From a virus, in IMG/VR virus record IMGVR_UViG_3300044730_000509, positions 1 to 43,764 of that record: a DNA stretch of 43,764 nt; one strand, 5' to 3'. The position numbers were made by a program, and so were the translations under genes. The notes beneath the pieces were generated by a model. It did not search any database. It was not told the origin of the DNA and saw only the letters and a list, made by a program, of their open reading frames with translations. Every line of letters begins with the position of its first letter. Position 1 is the stretch's first letter. Of the stretch, positions 1 through 7,336 are shown piece by piece.

Positions 1-1083
1 TATAGCGTAGCTGGGGTTGCTAGTGCCACAAGAGGGGTTTTTGGTGGCGGGTATGCGGCAGTAGAAACAAATGTTATTGATTACGTTACGATTGCTTCGA
101 TAGGTAATGCGGTTGACTTTGGTGATCTTACGGTTGCCGGGTATGGTTCTGGTTCTTGTTCCAACGCAGCTTCTGCCGTCCAACCCACTCCGACAAGTGC
201 TGCGATGGCGTTGTTTGGAGGTGGATACGATGCAGTTGGAACGACTATAAGTCTAATACAGTACGTTAACATTGCTACTACGGGGAATTCCTATTTATTT
301 GGCGATTTAAGTGTAGCCAGAAGTTATGTTTCTGCGTGTTCTTCTTCAACACGAGGTGTTTTTGGTTATGGATACAACATGACTGTAGGAGGCACCAACG
401 TAATTGATTATGTGACATATTCTTCTTTTGGAAACGCTATTGATTTTGGTGATTTTTCTTCTACTGGCACAACAAGTCAACCTGCTGCATGTTCAAATGA
501 AACTAGAGGATTATTTGTAAGAGGTAATTCGGTTTCTAATATTTCCTACATCACAATTGCATCAACAGGTAATGCAATTAATTTTGGAAATTTGCTGTAT
601 TCGCCAGATAATTTAGCTGCTTGCGCCTCTACTACAAGAGGAATTTTTGGTGGTGGAGCAACGGGATCCACATATCAAAACACAATAAATTATGTAACTA
701 TTGCAACAACTGGTAACGCAACTGATTTTGGTGATTTGTCTCAAGGAAGAAAATCGTTAACTTCCGCATCAAGTTTAACAAGAGGTTTGTTTGCGGGTGG
801 GGAGGCATCTGGCTCTGTTAATGTAAATACGATTGACTACATCACAATAGCTTCTGTTGGTAATGCCACTGACTTTGGTGATTTAACGGTAACTAGGCGC
901 ACTTTGTCTGCATCCGCATCTTCTACAAGAGCGGTGTTTGGTGGAGGGTTGATTCCGGGTACCGCATATAACGTAATTGATTATGTAACCATTGCTTCCG
1001 CAGGTAACGCAACTGATTTTGGTGATTTAATAACAACGGTGTATGCATTGGCTGGTTGTTCCAACGCTCATGGTGGTCTTTAA
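1..1083 (+). CDS. Repeat-built tail fibre/adhesin, 3' part only (beta-propeller-like)
   Basis: The frame is open from base 1, so the start lies upstream; 360 codons are visible. The protein is built from units of about 45-50 residues. Each unit carries a TRG(V/L/I)FGGG strand, then (V/T)IDYVTIA, then GNATDFGDL and a Cys/Ser-rich turn. Seven GNxxxFG(D/N) repeats can be counted. Such Kelch-like repeats suggest a beta-propeller, and related repeats occur at the C-termini of phage fibre proteins; receptor binding is therefore an inference. It ends SNAHGGL, a Gly-rich terminus I recall from similar fibre proteins. The gene is visibly A+T-rich compared with the structural genes after 5.5 kb. A coiled-coil gene follows 15 bases later. 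Confidence 0.7.
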   Translation, partial: YSVAGVASATRGVFGGGYAAVETNVIDYVTIASIGNAVDFGDLTVAGYGSGSCSNAASAVQPTPTSAAMALFGGGYDAVGTTISLIQYVNIATTGNSYLFGDLSVARSYVSACSSSTRGVFGYGYNMTVGGTNVIDYVTYSSFGNAIDFGDFSSTGTTSQPAACSNETRGLFVRGNSVSNISYITIASTGNAINFGNLLYSPDNLAACASTTRGIFGGGATGSTYQNTINYVTIATTGNATDFGDLSQGRKSLTSASSLTRGLFAGGEASGSVNVNTIDYITIASVGNATDFGDLTVTRRTLSASASSTRAVFGGGLIPGTAYNVIDYVTIASAGNATDFGDLITTVYALAGCSNAHGGL

Positions 1084-1098
1084 ACATAGGGAGAAAAT

Positions 1099-1944
1099 AT
1101 GTCAAATGATTTGATCATAAGTAATATGCAAACGGCTCTGACTATTCAGAAGCCGGAGTACAACCTGATGTTGCAAAACATTCAGGAAAGAATGCCTGCC
1201 GTTACAAAAGACACAAGCAACTTTCATAAATCGCACAGCCAGTTTATGCAAGTTACTTTGGACGTAACCGCAATCACCCCTATTCGTTCTATCAAACACA
1301 CTCTGGCTGAGATCGACCGCACAAAGGCTGCATTACAAGAAGCCTACCTCAACATGCGTAAGAAGCAGGTTGAGTTAAAGAAAAAAGAGCGTGAGTTAGA
1401 AAGATGCGCCGATGAGCTTGACCGTGAGATGCTGGAAATTGAGATTCTTGAGTTGAATAGCCACCTCGAAGGAACTCAGAACCATGTGAACGGCGCTCTG
1501 CGTAAGATGAACTTCATGGTCAACCAGCACAAGCAACTGCTGGAAGCTGTTGGCAAGAACGAGATTACTGAGGAAGATTACGAGCGCGAAGAGTCTCGCT
1601 ATCACATCATGACTTGCATGAAGCAGGCTTTGAACGCTGCACGCAGCCGCAACGGTATGATTGATGAGGGCAACCTGATCTATCTGTTCGACTTGGGTAT
1701 CAATGCCGCTCAGGCACAAGCTGAAGTCTTTGCCTACCTGAACATGGAGAATCAGCTTATCTCTAACGGTCAGGCACCAACGCACGAGATGACGATGCGC
1801 TGGCTTGAGGCTTGTGCAGACAAGTGGCAGAACGACCCTGAAACATTCGCCAAGCGTCGTGGGTTCTCAGTATTTGATCGGTCAAGCCTTACTAACACGC
1901 CGTTGTTAGAAGAGGCGCCACCACCGACTACAAAGGCTGCGTGA
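1099..1944 (+). CDS. Coiled-coil phage protein of unknown function
   Basis: This 281-residue protein has no catalytic motif that I recognise. Residues about 75-165 are strongly helical and charged, rich in Lys, Glu and Leu, as expected of a long coiled coil. The C-terminus is Pro-rich. The start ATG is preceded by GGGAGAAAAT, a good ribosome-binding site. It lies directly downstream of the fibre gene and overlaps the next gene by one base (TGATG), so it may be a fibre-associated or chaperone-like factor. That role rests on position only. Confidence 0.75.
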   Translation: MSNDLIISNMQTALTIQKPEYNLMLQNIQERMPAVTKDTSNFHKSHSQFMQVTLDVTAITPIRSIKHTLAEIDRTKAALQEAYLNMRKKQVELKKKERELERCADELDREMLEIEILELNSHLEGTQNHVNGALRKMNFMVNQHKQLLEAVGKNEITEEDYEREESRYHIMTCMKQALNAARSRNGMIDEGNLIYLFDLGINAAQAQAEVFAYLNMENQLISNGQAPTHEMTMRWLEACADKWQNDPETFAKRRGFSVFDRSSLTNTPLLEEAPPPTTKAA

Positions 1945-2690
1945 TGCACTTAGTCATCGGAACCCCTTGCTACGGCGGCATGATGTGTACTGAGTACACG
2001 CAGTCGCTGTTGTCACTTAAAGAGGCTTGTTTAAAACACAACATAAAGTTGACTTGCATCTTTTTAGGGAATGAGTCTTTGATTCAGCGTGGCAGGAATA
2101 CGGTTGCTCATCACTTCCTAAATATGCCAGACGCAACTCATCTGATGTTTATTGATGCGGATCAGAAGTTTGTGGCGAACGACATCGCTAGGATGATCAA
2201 GGCTGACAAGGGCATCATTGGTGGAGCGGTGCCGATGAAAGGCATGAACTGGGAGAAAGTCAGACAGGGCGCTGTGTTGAACCATCCCGACCTCTCTAAA
2301 CTCACCGGCATATTCAATGTCAATAAGCTAGATGGTCACGAGATGATTAGCGCTGACTTGCCGTTTCAGGTTAAGCACGTTGGCACTGGGTTTATGTTGA
2401 TTCGTCGGGACGTATTTGAGAAGCTAAAGCCCCATGTCGGCTGGTACAGCAACGGAGGCACAACAATCAATCCTGAAGACAAGGTTTACGACTTTTTCAA
2501 AGTGCAGAACGTAGACCACGAGTTGCTGTCTGAGGATTACAACTTCTGCCATATGTACCGAGAGCATGGCGGCACGGTTTGGGTAGCGCCTTGGTGTGAA
2601 CTAGGGCATTTTGGGGCATATCTTTTCAGTGGGCAGTACGCCCAGCAAGGAGCATTAAATGGCACATCATTGCATCAAGTATCGGCTTAA
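1944..2690 (+). CDS. GT-A fold glycosyltransferase
   Basis: The 248-residue protein has the family-2-like GT-A layout. An N-terminal Rossmann-like strand (HLVIGTPCYGG) is followed by FIDADQKF near residues 69-76, whose Asp71-x-Asp73 is the likely metal and nucleotide-sugar binding DxD motif. A late His in the WCELGHFG segment fits the metal-coordinating C-terminal His of such enzymes. It may glycosylate host surface sugars or phage fibres; the acceptor is unknown. I chose the ATG at 1944, which overlaps the upstream stop as TGATG, over the GTG at 1941. It is followed by a 32-base overlap with the next gene. Confidence 0.75.
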   Translation: MHLVIGTPCYGGMMCTEYTQSLLSLKEACLKHNIKLTCIFLGNESLIQRGRNTVAHHFLNMPDATHLMFIDADQKFVANDIARMIKADKGIIGGAVPMKGMNWEKVRQGAVLNHPDLSKLTGIFNVNKLDGHEMISADLPFQVKHVGTGFMLIRRDVFEKLKPHVGWYSNGGTTINPEDKVYDFFKVQNVDHELLSEDYNFCHMYREHGGTVWVAPWCELGHFGAYLFSGQYAQQGALNGTSLHQVSA

Positions 2691-3000
2691 CGCTGACGGA
2701 ACTATTCCTTCGTTTCTCTGCCTGCATTCAGAAGGCGTAGGGGGTATGTATGTTGTTGCTGATCCTGCTACACCGTCACCCCGTGACATGGTGATGATTG
2801 GCATTTCCGAAGACGACAATACCGGCGACGCCGAAGTGATCGCAACTCAACAAGCGCTGCAAGACTACCTTGCACAAGTGGGCGCTGGGTGGACGCAGCC
2901 TGATCCTGCCAATCCAAATGATTTAGAAGCTCGGGTGCCATTTGACCCGGCTGCTGCGGCTACTTGGGTTTGGGGTCGCTTGACCGCTCTGAACGCTTGA
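2659..3000 (+). CDS. Small conserved-type phage protein, unknown
   Basis: This 113-residue soluble protein has no motif that I recognise. The start ATG has an AAGGAG site six bases upstream and lies inside the end of the glycosyltransferase gene (32-base overlap). The overall make-up is acidic, with Pro/Ala-rich and Trp-containing C-terminal stretches. It sits between the glycosyltransferase and the membrane-protein/lysis group. Confidence 0.65.
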   Translation: MAHHCIKYRLNADGTIPSFLCLHSEGVGGMYVVADPATPSPRDMVMIGISEDDNTGDAEVIATQQALQDYLAQVGAGWTQPDPANPNDLEARVPFDPAAAATWVWGRLTALNA

Positions 3001-3011
3001 TGGAGGTATAA

Positions 3012-3707
3012 ATTGACCCGCTCACTCTTCTAGCAGCAGCAAATGCAGCGGTTGCCGCAGTCCGCAAGGGCTGCGAGTTGTACAAGGAAATTAAGAGCGT
3101 AGCTGGGGAAGCAAAAGACGTTATTGATGATCTGAAGCAGCAGTACGACAAGATCGTCGATCCGACCCCAGCGCAGAAGCAGCAATACCACGCAGAAGTC
3201 CAGCGGGTGCAGGAGGTAGCGAAAGCCGACCCGAACGACGTTTTCACCGACATTGGCAATCAGTTGGGTGCGTTGATGGACAGCTATGACGCAATCAGCA
3301 AGTTGTTCTTGAAGGAGCAGTTGGACGCCAAGCAGGTCTACAAGGGTGAAGAGAGTATCGGGCGGCGAGCGTTGAAACGGATACTGATTACATCAAGGCT
3401 AGACGCCATGCTGGTAGAGATTCGAGAGACGATGACGTACCGAGCGCCGCCGGAGTTGGGTGCACTTTGGAGTAAGTTTGAAGAGATGTGGCAGCGGATC
3501 GTTGCCGAGCAGGAAGAAGCCCACGCAGAGGAACTGAGGTTAGCTCAGATAGCAAGATGGCGACGCAAAAGAAGAATAGCGGATCTCAGGGCAAAAGTGG
3601 CATGGATTTCAGCAGTCGTTTTCGTAATAGCGTGGGCGGTGGGACTGATGTGGCTGACGACAAGAAGCGCAACTCAGAGGATGTACCTTGGTCACTTATC
3701 GTTGTAG
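3012..3707 (+). CDS. Membrane-anchored coiled-coil protein with an apparent ATT start
   Basis: The reading frame is open back to ATT at 3012, which lies five bases after a GGAGG at 3002-3006. From there it reads (M)DPLTLLAAANAAVAAVRKG, an N-terminus I recall from small phage proteins beginning MDP. The next usable codon, TTG at 3078, would delete this helix and has no comparable site. The product is 231 residues: a helical N-terminus, a charged Lys/Glu/Gln-rich middle and one C-terminal membrane segment (VAWISAVVFVIAWAVGLMW, about residues 194-216). It precedes the lysis genes, and a role as accessory lysis protein is possible but unproven. It overlaps the next gene out of frame by about 150 bases. 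Confidence 0.65.
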   Translation: MDPLTLLAAANAAVAAVRKGCELYKEIKSVAGEAKDVIDDLKQQYDKIVDPTPAQKQQYHAEVQRVQEVAKADPNDVFTDIGNQLGALMDSYDAISKLFLKEQLDAKQVYKGEESIGRRALKRILITSRLDAMLVEIRETMTYRAPPELGALWSKFEEMWQRIVAEQEEAHAEELRLAQIARWRRKRRIADLRAKVAWISAVVFVIAWAVGLMWLTTRSATQRMYLGHLSL

Positions 3708-3862
3708 TGATGACCGTTCTCTTGATGTTCTTCATCATCATGCCGATCTTAGCTTTTATGTACTACGACATGTATTACGCGACGCAGGCAGCAGTGTATG
3801 AAGTTCGGAAGATGCGGGAACTACGCAAAGAGATTCAGATTGAACGAATGTACGATAGATAA
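3557..3862 (+). CDS. Small single-span membrane protein upstream of the holin
   Basis: The 101-residue protein has a polar N-terminus, one strong membrane segment at about residues 45-70 (Val/Leu/Phe/Ile-rich) and a short basic C-terminal tail. I chose the ATG at 3557. A more upstream start at 3488 would add a shadow-like Arg-rich leader, and a later ATG at 3602 is also possible; neither internal start has a strong ribosome-binding site. Its first half overlaps the end of the preceding gene in another frame. It is followed nine bases later by the holin-like gene, so it could be part of the lysis group. Confidence 0.55.
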   Translation: MATQKKNSGSQGKSGMDFSSRFRNSVGGGTDVADDKKRNSEDVPWSLIVVVMTVLLMFFIIMPILAFMYYDMYYATQAAVYEVRKMRELRKEIQIERMYDR

Positions 3863-3871
3863 GGAGTAGTG

Positions 3872-4384
3872 ATGCTGACGCTTATTTCAACTCTTGGTGG
3901 CTACCTAGTCGCCCTCTTTCCTAGACTGTTTGACCTGCTGCAAGACCGTGCGGACAAGAAGCACGAGCTAGACATCCTGCACATGCAGATGCGCCAGCAG
4001 TTGGCGCTGACAGACAAGGGCTATTCCCCGTCAGACAAGACTGAGGAAGTCCGTGAGAATGATGAGCAGGATCACCAGCAGTATATGGCGCAAATCGGTG
4101 CCATCTACAACAATCAAGAAAAACTATTGGAATCGTCTTCCCAATGGGTAAAAGATATGACGGCGGCTACTCGCCCGTTCGTGACGTTTGTTTTCGTCCT
4201 TGAGTTAGTCCTGATCAACCTGCTGACCATGCTGTGGATCTTTTTGCATGGCAGCACAATCACCTCTGTGGGTGAGTTCATTCAGATCATGGAGATCGTG
4301 TTTGACGCTGACGAAATGGCGCTCTTGGGTACGATCATCGCTATGTGGTTTGGCTCCCGTGGTAACTCGAAGGCTGGCAAGTGA
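3872..4384 (+). CDS. 3TM holin-like protein (GTA-holin type)
   Basis: This 170-residue protein has an N-terminal amphipathic or membrane helix, a soluble charged middle, a strong membrane pair around residues 98-125 (TRPFVTFVFVLELVLINLL) and a third segment near the C-terminus ending MWFGSRGNSK. The spacing and the late FGSRG are typical of the '3TM holin for gene-transfer release' family. It would permeabilise the inner membrane and release the leaderless endolysin encoded next. An AAGGAG at 3861-3866 fits the ATG at 3872 better than the GTG at 3869. It ends overlapping a tiny membrane gene (GTGA). Confidence 0.7.
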   Translation: MLTLISTLGGYLVALFPRLFDLLQDRADKKHELDILHMQMRQQLALTDKGYSPSDKTEEVRENDEQDHQQYMAQIGAIYNNQEKLLESSSQWVKDMTAATRPFVTFVFVLELVLINLLTMLWIFLHGSTITSVGEFIQIMEIVFDADEMALLGTIIAMWFGSRGNSKAGK

Positions 4385-4455
4385 TCTACCTTGTCTATGC
4401 GCGGATTGCCGCGACCGTGTTGCTGTGTGCTTACTTTATAAGTAATCTGCCATGA
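4381..4455 (+). CDS. 24-residue single-span membrane peptide in the lysis cassette
   Basis: A GTG at 4381 overlaps the holin stop, and the frame closes in a TGA that overlaps the endolysin ATG (ATGA at 4452-4455). The encoded peptide, beginning MIYLVYARIAATVLLCAYFI, is hydrophobic enough to span the membrane once. The double overlap suggests translational coupling of holin, peptide and lysozyme. It could be an antiholin-like regulator or simply a coupling ORF. No homology can be asserted. Confidence 0.5.
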   Translation: MIYLVYARIAATVLLCAYFISNLP

Positions 4456-4937
4456 AACTACCACTTGCCACAATTGCAATGATTAAGCATCACGAGGGGG
4501 TGCGGTATAAGCCTTACAAGTGTCCAGCGAAGTTGTGGACGATAGGTGTGGGGCATGTGCTCTACCCTGAACAGGGCAAGATGCCCGTCGATCAACGCGA
4601 CAAGTTCGCACTCAAAATAGAGGACTTCCGTGTATTTAGCAAAGAAGAAGTTGATTCGATCCTTGAGAAAGACCTACAGCGGTTTGTCGCTGGTGTTCTT
4701 CGTTATTGCCCTGACCATCTTAACGAAAATCGCTTGGGCGCGTTGGTCAGCTTTGCATTCAATGTTGGGTTAGGTACCCTCCAGAGATCGACCCTGCGGC
4801 AGAAGCACAACCGGGGTGACTTTGAGGGCGCGAAGCAGGAGTTCCTGAAGTTCACGAAGGGCGGTGGCAAGGTCTTGCCGGGGTTGGTAAAGCGCCGGAA
4901 TGACGAGATAGCCCTGTATTTTGCGGAGCCGAAATGA
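4452..4937 (+). CDS. Endolysin, GH24 lysozyme (muramidase)
   Basis: The 161-residue enzyme has the T4-type lysozyme signature: Glu15 in KHHEG, then YKCPAKLWTIGVGH with Thr30. It cleaves the MurNAc-GlcNAc bond of peptidoglycan. In T4 lysozyme the triad is Glu11, Asp20 and Thr26; at identical spacing this protein has Glu15, Cys24 and Thr30, so the Asp is a Cys. A helical C-terminal lobe with AFNVGLGTLQ and PGLVKRR follows, as in the family. No signal peptide or SAR helix is seen, so export should depend on the upstream holin. It overlaps the Rz gene by ATGA. Confidence 0.9.
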   Translation: MKLPLATIAMIKHHEGVRYKPYKCPAKLWTIGVGHVLYPEQGKMPVDQRDKFALKIEDFRVFSKEEVDSILEKDLQRFVAGVLRYCPDHLNENRLGALVSFAFNVGLGTLQRSTLRQKHNRGDFEGAKQEFLKFTKGGGKVLPGLVKRRNDEIALYFAEPK

Positions 4938-5395
4938 ATCCGTACCTGATTCTGGGTGCTGTACTAGCCATTGGCGCAGCGGCAGCGGGAGGCTATTATA
5001 CGGGCAAGGAAAGTGGCATGGCAGAGGTGCAACAGGCGTGGGATAAAGAGAAGACTGCCCAGTATGCCGAATACGCAAAAAATCAAGCAGCCGCGCGGCA
5101 ACGCGAGCAAGAAATGCAAATTTCTGCTGACAAGTTGAGGAAGGAAAAAGACCATGAAATCAAAGAGCTTAACGCTCGCACTGCCGCTCTTGCTAACAGC
5201 CTGCGCGACCGCCAAAGTCGCACCGCCGCCAGCCCAAGTTCCGTGCCCAGTGCCGCCAGCGTTGGACCAACAGCCTGTACCGGAAAAGAGCTTTACCGAG
5301 AGGATGGCGAATTTCTTGTCCGGCTCGCTAGAGAAGCCGACGAAATCAGAGCCGCCCTCAAGCAATGCTACGCCCAATACCAAGCAATAAAATGA
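4934..5395 (+). CDS. Rz: Rz-like inner-membrane spanin (i-spanin)
   Basis: The 153-residue protein has an N-terminal membrane segment (YLILGAVLAIGAAAAGGYYTG), then a long charged coiled-coil periplasmic region rich in Gln, Glu, Lys and Ala. This is the i-spanin plan. It would pair with the Rz1 lipoprotein to fuse inner and outer membranes in the last step of lysis. The start overlaps the endolysin stop (ATGA). The whole Rz1-like gene lies inside it in the +1 frame, which is diagnostic even without sequence similarity. Confidence 0.85.
   Translation: MNPYLILGAVLAIGAAAAGGYYTGKESGMAEVQQAWDKEKTAQYAEYAKNQAAARQREQEMQISADKLRKEKDHEIKELNARTAALANSLRDRQSRTAASPSSVPSAASVGPTACTGKELYREDGEFLVRLAREADEIRAALKQCYAQYQAIK
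5154..5390 (+). CDS. Rz1: Rz1-like outer-membrane lipoprotein spanin (o-spanin)
   Basis: This 78-residue frame is embedded in the Rz gene, +1 relative to it. It has a classic lipoprotein signal: basic MKSK, a hydrophobic LTLALPLLL stretch and the lipobox LTAC with Cys17 as the lipidation site. The mature part is Pro-rich (APPPAQVPCPVPPA), as in known Rz1 proteins. It would be lipidated, sorted to the outer membrane and contact Rz across the periplasm. Confidence 0.85.
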   Translation: MKSKSLTLALPLLLTACATAKVAPPPAQVPCPVPPALDQQPVPEKSFTERMANFLSGSLEKPTKSEPPSSNATPNTKQ

Positions 5396-5427
5396 CGCAA
5401 AACTTGATGAATGCGCACTAATATGAA

Positions 5428-5457
5428 TTGCCTAAAAGTGCTTTCCCGAGACATAAT
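5428..5457 (+). promoter_or_regulatory. Candidate sigma-70 promoter for the structural operon
   Basis: TTGCCT (5428-5433) and CATAAT (5452-5457) are separated by 18 bases. They match the -35 and -10 consensus at 4/6 and 5/6 positions. They lie in the 109-base gap between the spanin genes and the first tail gene at 5505, the only gap over 20 bases in this stretch. The gap is otherwise unremarkable. Confidence 0.35.
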
Positions 5458-5504
5458 CTTGAAAAGGTGCATGCTGAACCAGCGGCAAAACCGATGGAGC
5501 GCGT

Positions 5505-6137
5505 ATGAGCTATAGCATGACCTATGACAGCTTGCTGCAGGATGTGCGGCGTTATTTGGAACGCGGCTTCACTGCGGAATCTGACGCCATTGTCTACGAG
5601 CAGTTGCCACGCCTGATTACTTTGGGTGAGCGTCGCATCGCGCGCGAGCTCAAGATCGAAGGTTTCATCCGTGCGGTGCAAACGCCGCTGCAAGTTGGGT
5701 TGGCCGTTTATCTCAAGCCAGATCGTTGGCGCGACACCGTGAGCATGTCGATCAATAACGTGCCCATCTTTGCACGCTCATACGAATACATCCGCAACTA
5801 TTGGCCCGACGAATCGGAAACCGGCACGCCAGAGTTCTATGCAGACTATGATTATCAGCATTGGATAATCGCCCCAACGCCTGCTGCTGCGCAAACTTGG
5901 GAAATCCTTTATTACGAGCAGCCCGCGTTCTTGGGCGAAGATTTCCAAACCAACTGGCTCACCGAATATGCGCCGGACTTGTTGCTTTATGCAACGCTCT
6001 TAGAGGCCGCGCCGTTCCTCAAAAAAGACGAGCGCATTCAAACGTGGCAAGCCATGTATGACCGGGCGGCGCAAGCTCTGAGCGGCGAAGACTTGAAGCG
6101 CATCATGGACCGCACCGCGAACAGGAGTGAAGCGTAA
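5505..6137 (+). CDS. Tail adaptor / head-tail connector-like protein
   Basis: The 210-residue protein resembles the phage adaptor proteins (SU10-adaptor type) that dock on the portal. It opens with a short helical start (TYDSLLQDVRRYLERGF). This is followed by a helix carrying ITLGERRIARELKIEGF, a beta-rich middle with Tyr/Pro-rich strands (PEFYADYDYQHWIIAPTP), and a helical C-terminus (LLLYATLLEAAPFLKKDERI) typical of this fold. I chose ATG 5505 because GGAG lies five bases upstream. It starts a tightly coupled run of structural genes; the next gene overlaps as TAATG. Confidence 0.6.
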   Translation: MSYSMTYDSLLQDVRRYLERGFTAESDAIVYEQLPRLITLGERRIARELKIEGFIRAVQTPLQVGLAVYLKPDRWRDTVSMSINNVPIFARSYEYIRNYWPDESETGTPEFYADYDYQHWIIAPTPAAAQTWEILYYEQPAFLGEDFQTNWLTEYAPDLLLYATLLEAAPFLKKDERIQTWQAMYDRAAQALSGEDLKRIMDRTANRSEA

Positions 6138-7336
6138 TGACCATTTATACCGATGTTTTCGGCGGCGCGAACATCTATCCGAGCGAGATAAGTTACAGCT
6201 CGCTCACACTGACCGCCAGCGTTTATCTCTCTTGGCCAGAGGAAACTTCCACCAATCAAAATCTTGCGACAAGAATTATAGATGTCACTGCCAGCGCAGG
6301 ATTGAGCATCTATTTGCCCGACGCCAGCAAGTCGGGCACAGGCAACACAATCCTTTTCAACAATGTCGGCGGCAACACCGTCACAGTTCGGAACTCAACC
6401 GGCACACAAGTTGTCACCGTCGGTTCAGGCGAGTTGTGGCAAGTTTACCTCACCAACAACACGACAGTCGCAGGAACTTGGCAAGCGTTGCAATATGGCG
6501 CAGCGGTCAGCCAAACTAATGCGAGCTCGCTGGCTGGCACAGGCATTGTCGCTGTTGGTACGTTGTTGAGTCAGTCTGTTCCTGTTACTTCATTCAACGC
6601 GAACTACACCGCAGGCGTCAACGACCGCGCCAAGATGTTCAACTGGACAGGCGCAGGTGGCACACTCACGTTGCCTGACGCCACGGCTGTTGGAAACAAC
6701 TGGTTTATTTATTTGCGCAACAGCGGCTCAGGCGCGATACTCGCTGATCCGCCAGGATTGATCACGATCAATGGCGCTGTCTCGTTGAGTTTCCAACCCG
6801 GCGACAGCGCAATCATCGCGTCAGATGGAACAGACTTCTACACGATTGGTTTTGGTCAGTCTGCTACGTTCGCGTTCGATTACACGGTTATTGACATTGC
6901 CGGCACAGGAACTTACACGCTGGTTGGTTCTGAGTTGAATCGAATCGCTTATCGGTTCACTGGTGCGTTGACTGGCAACCGCACCGTGGTCGTTCCAGCC
7001 ACAGTGCAGCAGTATTGGGTAGACAACCAAACGACCGGCGCATACACGCTCACGATAGATCCTTCAGGGCCGGGCACAGGGTTCAACGTAGGGCAAGGTG
7101 AGCGCGTCATCCTTTATTGCGACGGAACAGACGTGCTCAATGCCACGACACAAGGCATTTCTGTGCCGTTGACGATCGCAGAAGGCGGCACAGGCGCAAC
7201 AACCGCCAGCGGCGCGCGCATCAATTTGGGCGGCAGCTCCACAGGCATCGCGCTGTTCACGGCAGTCGACCAAGCCGCTGCGTGGGCGGCGTTGGGCGTG
7301 GCTCCGGCAGGCGTGGTAGACGGCGGGACATTCTGA
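6137..7336 (+). CDS. Virion appendage/tail fibre protein with beta-rich repeats
   Basis: This 399-residue protein is rich in Thr, Gly, Ser, Ala and Val and almost free of helical stretches. At least three similar beta modules can be seen. Each carries a (S/N)xxLPDA-like strand and an NNxGG or RNSGSGA turn, then a GSGELWQVYL or PGDSAIIASDGTDFYTIG strand. Near the C-terminus IAEGGTGATTASGARINLG matches the GGTGA(T)T..A..NLG motif common at fibre C-termini, where it often precedes a variable tip. It sits between adaptor and nozzle-like genes and may be a tail spike, head fibre or nozzle-attached protein. Confidence 0.65.
   Translation: MTIYTDVFGGANIYPSEISYSSLTLTASVYLSWPEETSTNQNLATRIIDVTASAGLSIYLPDASKSGTGNTILFNNVGGNTVTVRNSTGTQVVTVGSGELWQVYLTNNTTVAGTWQALQYGAAVSQTNASSLAGTGIVAVGTLLSQSVPVTSFNANYTAGVNDRAKMFNWTGAGGTLTLPDATAVGNNWFIYLRNSGSGAILADPPGLITINGAVSLSFQPGDSAIIASDGTDFYTIGFGQSATFAFDYTVIDIAGTGTYTLVGSELNRIAYRFTGALTGNRTVVVPATVQQYWVDNQTTGAYTLTIDPSGPGTGFNVGQGERVILYCDGTDVLNATTQGISVPLTIAEGGTGATTASGARINLGGSSTGIALFTAVDQAAAWAALGVAPAGVVDGGTF

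Noticed and set aside
7117-7335. Upstream extension of the nozzle-like gene by 73 codons
   Set aside because: Arg-rich shadow of the fibre-like gene; the ATG at 7336 overlaps the stop and gives a normal N-terminus.
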